In this document: one piece after another, positions 58,538 through 64,000 of the stretch
Layout: each line of letters starts with the position of its first letter
Numbering within the stretch: the stretch's first letter is position 1
Assembly (NCBI GenBank): GCA_037693485.1
Contig: CM075353.1
Location: 105,482,501-105,546,500 of the forward strand
Direction of reading: 5' to 3'
Length of the DNA: 64,000 nucleotides
From: Kitagawia praeruptora
Taxonomy: Eukaryota; Streptophyta; Magnoliopsida; Apiales; Apiaceae
The notes under the pieces: generated by a model
Seen by the model: the letters and a program-made list of their open reading frames with translations, nothing else
The model's database searches: none
What the model was told of the DNA's origin: nothing
Translations under genes and position numbers: made by a program

Positions 58538-59531
58538 TGTTGACGGAGGAATTTGGTAACAACAAAATTCGAGGTACTTCGCCGGAAACAAGATCTACAG
58601 CGGTGGTTCTTTACCGAAAAGAGTGGTGGCTGTTTGTAATTGGTGGCTGAGATTGATAGGGTTAGTGGCGGCTATTCAGAGCTCTCGACTTCCAACCCCT
58701 CAATCGGCCTACGTACCCCGGTATTTATAGGGGATCAAGCCATACGTAGTTCTTGGAGAGCAAGAAACTCAAATGGGCCTGGATAACGGACCAGCTTCCG
58801 GAATGTTCTACTATGAGGCCTAACCACAAAGGCCCAAGGCTCATCCAGGATCTCAAGACTTCACGGATAAGGAAACTTCCCCCGTCGAGGACTAGTCCTA
58901 TCCGCTACCAGCTATTTCTTGATTTCAAGGATGCAGGTATAGCCGTAGTTTACCCCAAGTGCAGAACGCATCCCTGTCCCCCGATTGAGAAGCACCCACC
59001 AGATAGCAGGACAGGTGATCCAGAGCTTTTGGGTGCAAAGTGCAGGATTACTCCAAAGTTCCCCAATGAGGGCGCGCCCATTGGCTACAGGAACAGAGCT
59101 CCCAAAGCACACACCAAAAAGTCCCCATCTTTCCACCTTAGGGCGCGCCCTTAGTGTCTAAGAAGGGTCCTTATATCCAGGCAAACCCCTGGAGGCCTTC
59201 TGCGACGGACATCCCCCTCCTGAGATACGACAGGAGGGAATTCTTCAACTTCTGGAATTCCAGCTTGAGTAGAATCCCATCTTGAATGGATTCCATACTT
59301 GAGTTGAATCCTAGGAAAGATTTCTTTAATGTCTTCTCAGAAAATCACCTTGAATCAATTCGTCACCATGTTTCATATTTAGGGCGCGCCCTCTTTATAG
59401 AAAAAGAGAGGGCGCGGCCTGACTTCTACCTTTTCTGCCAAAACCCTAATTAATCCTAGAATTCCCTAAATTGAACCCGTATTGGACCCGAATCCATCTT
59501 GAAATACCCGAACTGAATTTTGGCTATAACA
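58538..59531 (-). repeat. Right LTR (5' LTR in element orientation)
   Basis: 994 bp, the same length as the left LTR and differing at about ten positions. It contains GGGCGCGCCC at 59070, 59141 and 59382. Confidence 0.96.
58721..58730 (-). promoter_or_regulatory. LTR TATA box for gag-pol transcription
   Basis: On the minus strand CTATAAATAC, about 183 bp before the end of the LTR. Transcription would start about 30 bp further on. The same box is in the left LTR at 46709-46718. Confidence 0.6.
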
Positions 59532-59536
59532 TATTT

Positions 59537-60098
59537 GTTCGGTTTTTGTCATGTGAAATTGTGCGTGAGTATTTAAATTTATGTAATCGAGCGCTATAAA
59601 CATAATGAAAATGGGATGGACGTTTTTGTTCAACAAGGAAGATTTAGAGCTAATCTTCGAGGTTTTGTGGTAATCAATTGCAATTGTTGGAGTAAAGTAA
59701 CTGAGAACGATATTAGAGTGTTAAATTTGAACGCAGATCAGGAAAAGAGTGCTCCCTGTTAGTACTCCGGAAACTGCAGCTGATTAATAGTAATTATACA
59801 CATCCAAGAGACCATTGCACAACAGAAATAATCTTAATAATCTTGCAGACAGAGCAACTTTAATATCAAACAAATGCAAGACTAATGAATAACTTGCAGG
59901 TTATGTGGGTGTGTAATGTGTTTACTACAGATGAGCTGTGGAAAAAGACTAATGTGGTTATAGGAGTGTGTTTTTTCTTATAAAATGTGTACAGGAGAAT
60001 CTCGATAAATGAATAATCTCGTTAAATTAATATTTGTTCCTGGTCCTAGAGACATACATGATCGTAACATTAGGGATGGGGTAGAAGACATACATGAT
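59537..60098. other. Copy B spacer between zinc-ribbon and F-box genes
   Basis: It matches 19452-20300 of copy A apart from the Stowaway MITE that is missing here. It holds the 3' flank of the zinc-ribbon gene, now separated from it by the retrotransposon, and no open frame of its own. Confidence 0.8.
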
Positions 60099-61292
60099 TC
60101 AGTCAGTGTCCAACAAAACCAGGCCAGCCACAAATGGGTGTACAATCAAAGGTGGTGTTTTATAGCAGAGGTCATATGATCCAAGCTTGGTCCAATGTTT
60201 CCATGAATTAGAAAAATTCTTTGCCTCTCTAGTCTCAGGACTATAGGAAACCAAATCCGCTTCATAAAATGTTGACAATATCATTTCACCGTTGTTTCTT
60301 GAGCCTAAAACTGCTGCATTAGCGAGGTGTCCCCGAAGACTAACACTAACCTTTATCTCCCAAGTAAAATCATTGGCGGAGTCTTGTTTTAAAATCTACA
60401 TGTTGAAGGCATTCGACCTATGGTGGACAAAAAGAGCAACTGATTGACCAAATTGATGCAGAGAATCAATTCGATTACCCACTTGAGGTAATGGAATTGT
60501 TCGAAGCATATCATTCGATGTATCGAAGCATAAAACTGTATCTGTTTCTCCAGTCTCTTTGTTGCTAAATGCTCTCCAACATGAGATACCATCAACAGAA
60601 ACAGACTCCAATTGATTACTGAGGCCGACTAAAATATCTTCTCGAATAGTTTTCGTTGTCCAAGAATTCGTGTTTAGACTGTATTTACAGACAAGGAAGG
60701 ATGTACTTCCGTTTGAACTATAACTAACAATCTGTACCACCTGGAAATCGTTAATTGAAGGCACATATCCAAAAGCTAAAGCCATCCAATGATTTTCGGA
60801 GATATGTGATAAATCTAAGAGCGGCAGAATTCTACCTTTTTGAATAAGAGGATTCCATACATATGTTATAGTATATTCATATCCGTCAACATTAAAGACG
60901 GAAGACACACATATGAGACCACATGATGTTGCTTGCCAGCAGGCGCAGTCGCCTAGACGAATGACAGAAGGAAGTTGAAGTTTGAGCAATTCTTTACAAT
61001 GTTCATCATCATAACTTAAACATAATAGTTTCAAATCAGTATAGGAGCGGAACAATAGATATCTAGGAAGATCGCAAGTATGAGAGGTGGTGGTAGTGTT
61101 TTTCTGATGATAGTTTAAGTGGAGTTTGATGAAATCGGAAGTTTTTATAAGATGATACCACGATTTTTGAATGCACATGCAACGTAGGAGGGATTTTACC
61201 GGCAGTGTTTTAAGAATTTCTGCCAAGATTTCACCAGGTATGTTGTTGAAGAAATCATTAATCGTTTGTTTGTGGTTCAGGGCAGACATCAT
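60099..61292 (-). pseudogene. F-box gene copy B, premature stop at codon 299
   Basis: It is the duplicate of 20301-21491, with an intact F-box and most of the associated domain. At 60396-60398 a TGG (Trp) codon of copy A is TAG, so the product ends after 298 residues. The frame downstream remains open to 60099, with one clear Val-to-Met change and few others, so the stop is recent. A 3-bp insertion adds one residue near position 83. The truncated protein keeps the F-box and could still bind SKP1, possibly acting as a competitor. That is inference. Confidence 0.85.
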
Positions 61293-63535
61293 CTCCAGCT
61301 GCTGCTTTTTTTCTTGCTCCAGAGTTTTACTCGATAGTCGATATTAAGGGCGTCATAAAATCTAAGGTTTATGAATATTCCAGACAAAGGGTTTAAGAGA
61401 GCAATTCAAGAACTGTGTTTAAGGTAGTACTTGCTTTTCAAAATATTACAGGTTTCAAGTTCAACCCTTCTATAACAACTAATCGAACTACCTTTACTCT
61501 TTTACTTTTCTAAATAAAATATTTTCTTTCCAAAAATATATTCGTTCTAATTAATGAAATAAATTAATAATATTATAATTATCAATAACTAAAGAATTAC
61601 CTTTTCCAGCTAAAAAATAATATTTTTTTCTATATTTTCTAACTAAAATATCTCATTTTCTCCTAAATAAAAACTAACAAATTACCTTTTTCAGGTATTA
61701 CAACTTTTCTAGCTAAAATCATTTTTTTTCCATATGATCGTTCCAGTTAATAAAATAAACTAATAATATTATAATTACTAATAACTAACTGATTATCTTT
61801 TCTAGCTAAAAGTAGAATGTTTTCTATATTTTCTAACTAAAATATCTCATTTTTTCCTAATAACTAACTACTTACCTTTTTCAGGTATTAATTTTTCTAA
61901 CTAGAATCTTTTTTTCCCAAAAATATTGTCATTCTAATTAATGAAATAAACTAATAATATTATAATTACTAATATCTCATTTTTAAACATGATTTTTTTA
62001 CTTATCTTTATTTAAATATATATTATTGGTAAAAACGTGTAGTTCTATTTCATAAAATAAAATAATGATCTTATAGTTTCTAATAACTAACCAATTATCT
62101 TTTTCAGTTAAAACACATTATCTTTACTAACTTATCTAAACCTCTCCTTTCCAAAAATATCACTGTCATTCTATTTAATGAAATAAACTAATAAGATTAT
62201 AATTACTAATAACTAACTGATTACCGTTCATTTCTATATTTTATAACTAAAATATCTAATTTTTAAACTTGAATATTTTACTTATCTTTACTTAAATATA
62301 TATTATTGGTAAAAACCTGTAGTTCTATTTCATAAAATAAAATAATGATATTATAGTTCCTAATAACTAACAAATTATCTTTTTTAGTTAAAACACATTA
62401 TCTTTACTAACTTATCTAAACCTCTCATTTCCAAAAATATCACGGATCATTTTATTTAATGAAATAAACTAATAAAATTATAATTACTAATAACTAATTA
62501 ATTATTATGATTAAAAATACCTAACAAATTACATTTTCAGATAAAACACACTACCTTTTATACTTTTTCTTAATAAAACCTTTTCAGATAAAACACGTTA
62601 TCTTTTTTATTTTTTCTTACTAAAACCTCTTCTTCCCAACCCAATAGTTCACGTATGATTGTATTTAATAAAACGTAATATCCTTTCTATATTTTTTAAC
62701 AAAAATATCTCATTTTCAAATTTTCTTTTCTTACTTAATTATCCTTAATTAAATATTATTATTGGTAAAAACATATTACCTTTTTTTGGTAAAACACCTT
62801 ATCTTTTATATTCTAAAAATAACATGGGGCAACTAGATTTAATAAAATAATATTATTATGATTACTAATAACTAACAAATTAAAACACGCTAACTTTTAC
62901 ATTTTCTCTTATTAAACCTCTTCTTTTCCAATAATATCACGAATAATTGTATTCAATAAAATAGTTCCATAATAATTAATAATTAACTGATTACCTTTTT
63001 CAGCTAAAATGTATCATCTTATCTATATCATATAACTAAAATTTTACTTTTTTAGAAATACTATAATATATATATATATATAACACATTTATAATTATTA
63101 TCAAATTATATCATTTAAAAATTTAACTTACAAAATTTATATCATAAAAAATTCATTCAAATTATTGAAAAAATCATATGATATGAAAGAAAATCTGTGC
63201 ATCGCACTGGTTTTTAATAAAATAAAATATTATAATTATAATTATAATTACCAATAATTAACCAATTACCTTTTTCAGCTAAAATACGTTAGTTTTTTTT
63301 ATTTTTGTAAGTATTCAGGTAACTCTATTTAAGTAAATAAAATAGAAATATTATAATAAATATAATTAACCGATTACGGTTTTTAGATAAAACATATCAT
63401 CTTTTTTGTATATTCAAACTAAAATCCATCATTTTCTAAAAATATCACGGATAATATATATATATATAATTATTATCAGATTATGCCATTTAATATTTTT
63501 AATTTAAATTTAAATAAGTTTTTATTATATTAAAG
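61293..63535. repeat. AT-rich degenerate tandem array (copy B and beyond)
   Basis: Units with ctaataactaactgatta, cttttt-cagctaaaa, tttctaactaaaatatctc and caaaaatatcac repeat with heavy divergence to about 63480. Copy A has the same array up to 33018. There are no open frames. A degenerate hairpin (ctgtgcatcgcactgg) lies near 63196. Confidence 0.75.
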
Positions 63536-63571
63536 AATATCCGTGTATTGCACGGATTTTAAGTTAGTATA
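63536..63571 (+). other. Helitron-like 3' hairpin
   Basis: atccgtgtattgcacggat forms a short GC-containing hairpin in AT-rich DNA. It is followed about 10 nt later by ttagta. Plant Helitron 3' ends have a hairpin about 10 nt before CTRR. The final CTRR is imperfect here (GTTAGT), so this is tentative. Confidence 0.35.
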
Positions 63572-64000
63572 ATTTAATTTTAAATTCCCGCTATCATAAT
63601 TTAGTTTTGGGCTGTATGTCCATTTTATTCCTTAGTAAATCCATGTTATTGTTAAAGCCCAAAGAAGGTTTAGTTGTATTAACACAATTTTTTATTTTTT
63701 ATTCAAATTCTACCTTTTTAATTTTAATAAATTTTTTAATATTTACCAATCAAGTTGATATTTGATCGATTAATATAATTTTCACCGATTCTTAAACGGG
63801 ATTTATTAAAAAAAAAGTTTGACCTGATTTTAGTGTTAAAAGAATCGATCATTCATCATATAACAGTTGATCAACTATCTATGGAGCAAAGTTGCAGAAG
63901 TTTCTCTCTTTTCTCTCCTTCATGTGAGAGTTGTTGAGGTTTTCTCTCTTTTCTTTTACTAAAGATTGTGAGAGCAGTTTTTTTCTTCGTTCAACAATGG
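63572..64000 (+). other. Spacer with possible start of a further gene at the window edge
   Basis: AT-rich to about 63840, then a CT-rich, leader-like stretch (tttctctcttttctctcc, twice). The last four bases are ATGG in a good plant start context (caacaatgg). It could be the start codon of a gene that continues past the window, but nothing of the product is visible. Confidence 0.3.

Larger units (their letters stand above)
46526..59531 (-). mobile_element. Young Tat-like Ty3/gypsy retrotransposon, 13.0 kb
   Basis: The LTRs are 994 bp each (46526-47519 and 58538-59531). The TSD is TATTT (46521-46525 and 59532-59536), and copy A shows the empty site (atgtatttgttcgg, about 19447-19460). On the minus strand the primer site TTGGCGCTAGAAGGAGG follows the right LTR, and a purine tract GGAATTGGGGGGTAGT precedes the left LTR (47520-47535). 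gag-pol runs 58483 to 51781. An opposite-strand gene (aORF) occupies 47.7-51.2 kb. By eye about ten substitutions separate the LTRs, roughly 1%. The palindrome GGGCGCGCCC recurs throughout. Confidence 0.96.
45222..62862. repeat. Segmental duplication, copy B
   Basis: It matches copy A (17940-33018) from the flank taccaccatggtgttgag through both Stowaways, the zinc-ribbon gene, the F-box gene and into the AT-rich array. The 13-kb retrotransposon is the only large insertion in it. Sites occupied by MITEs in copy A are empty here. Confidence 0.92.

Noticed and set aside
17940..62862. The duplication as a pure assembly error
   Set aside because: The copies differ by substitutions, a stop codon, a 3-bp indel and several insertions with proper target duplications. 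Haplotype joining is still possible and is listed as a check.

Overview
This is plant nuclear DNA from a eudicot. Three things show it: spliced genes with GT-AG introns and AT-rich flanks, a gene collinear with Arabidopsis At1g21780, and the transposon families present (Stowaway-, Tourist-, Mutator-, hAT- and CACTA-type elements, a tRNA-derived SINE, Copia- and Tat/Ogre-like LTR elements, and an endogenous pararetrovirus). I cannot name the species. Most of the window is transposable-element sequence, often nested. Boundaries below were read from terminal repeats and target-site duplications (TSDs).

1-6.2 kb: a decayed endogenous pararetrovirus fragment (movement protein and downstream reading frames), broken by a small LTR retrotransposon, a Mutator-like MITE with very long inverted repeats, a Tourist-like MITE and a hAT-like foldback element. 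6.8-7.6 kb: the last two exons of an unrecognised host gene. 8.9-11.2 kb: a Stowaway MITE and a 1.65-kb Mutator-like foldback element holding three TA-centred hairpins and a 78-bp tandem array. 11.8-14.5 kb: a complete four-exon MATH-BTB gene (325 aa). 15-18 kb: a hAT MITE with a SINE inside it, a Stowaway MITE and hAT-like repeats.

17.9-62.9 kb: a tandem segmental duplication. Each copy carries two adjacent Stowaway MITEs, a 105-aa zinc-ribbon gene (+), an F-box gene (-) and an AT-rich degenerate array. Copy A (17.9-33.0 kb) later received a Stowaway, a Harbinger-like MITE, a Mutator MITE with a 4.8-kb CACTA transposon inside it, and a very young 4.7-kb non-autonomous LTR element. The CACTA element carries fragments of two host genes: an LRR receptor kinase and a Pol IV/V-type RNA polymerase second subunit. 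Copy B (45.2-62.9 kb) received a young 13-kb Tat-like Ty3/gypsy retrotransposon in the 3' flank of its zinc-ribbon gene, and its F-box gene has a premature stop. An older, truncated Tat-like element (33.5-45.2 kb), itself split by a 3.7-kb solo-LTR-like insertion, separates the two copies.

Both Tat-like elements have gag-pol on the minus strand and, downstream of it, an opposite-strand gene with its own TATA box and introns (antisense ORF, Transposase_28-like). The young element also contains 19 perfect copies of the palindrome GGGCGCGCCC, in LTRs, introns, antisense exons and polyprotein linkers. This is the most unusual pattern in the window. The second is the CACTA element carrying a piece of an RNA-directed DNA methylation polymerase gene.
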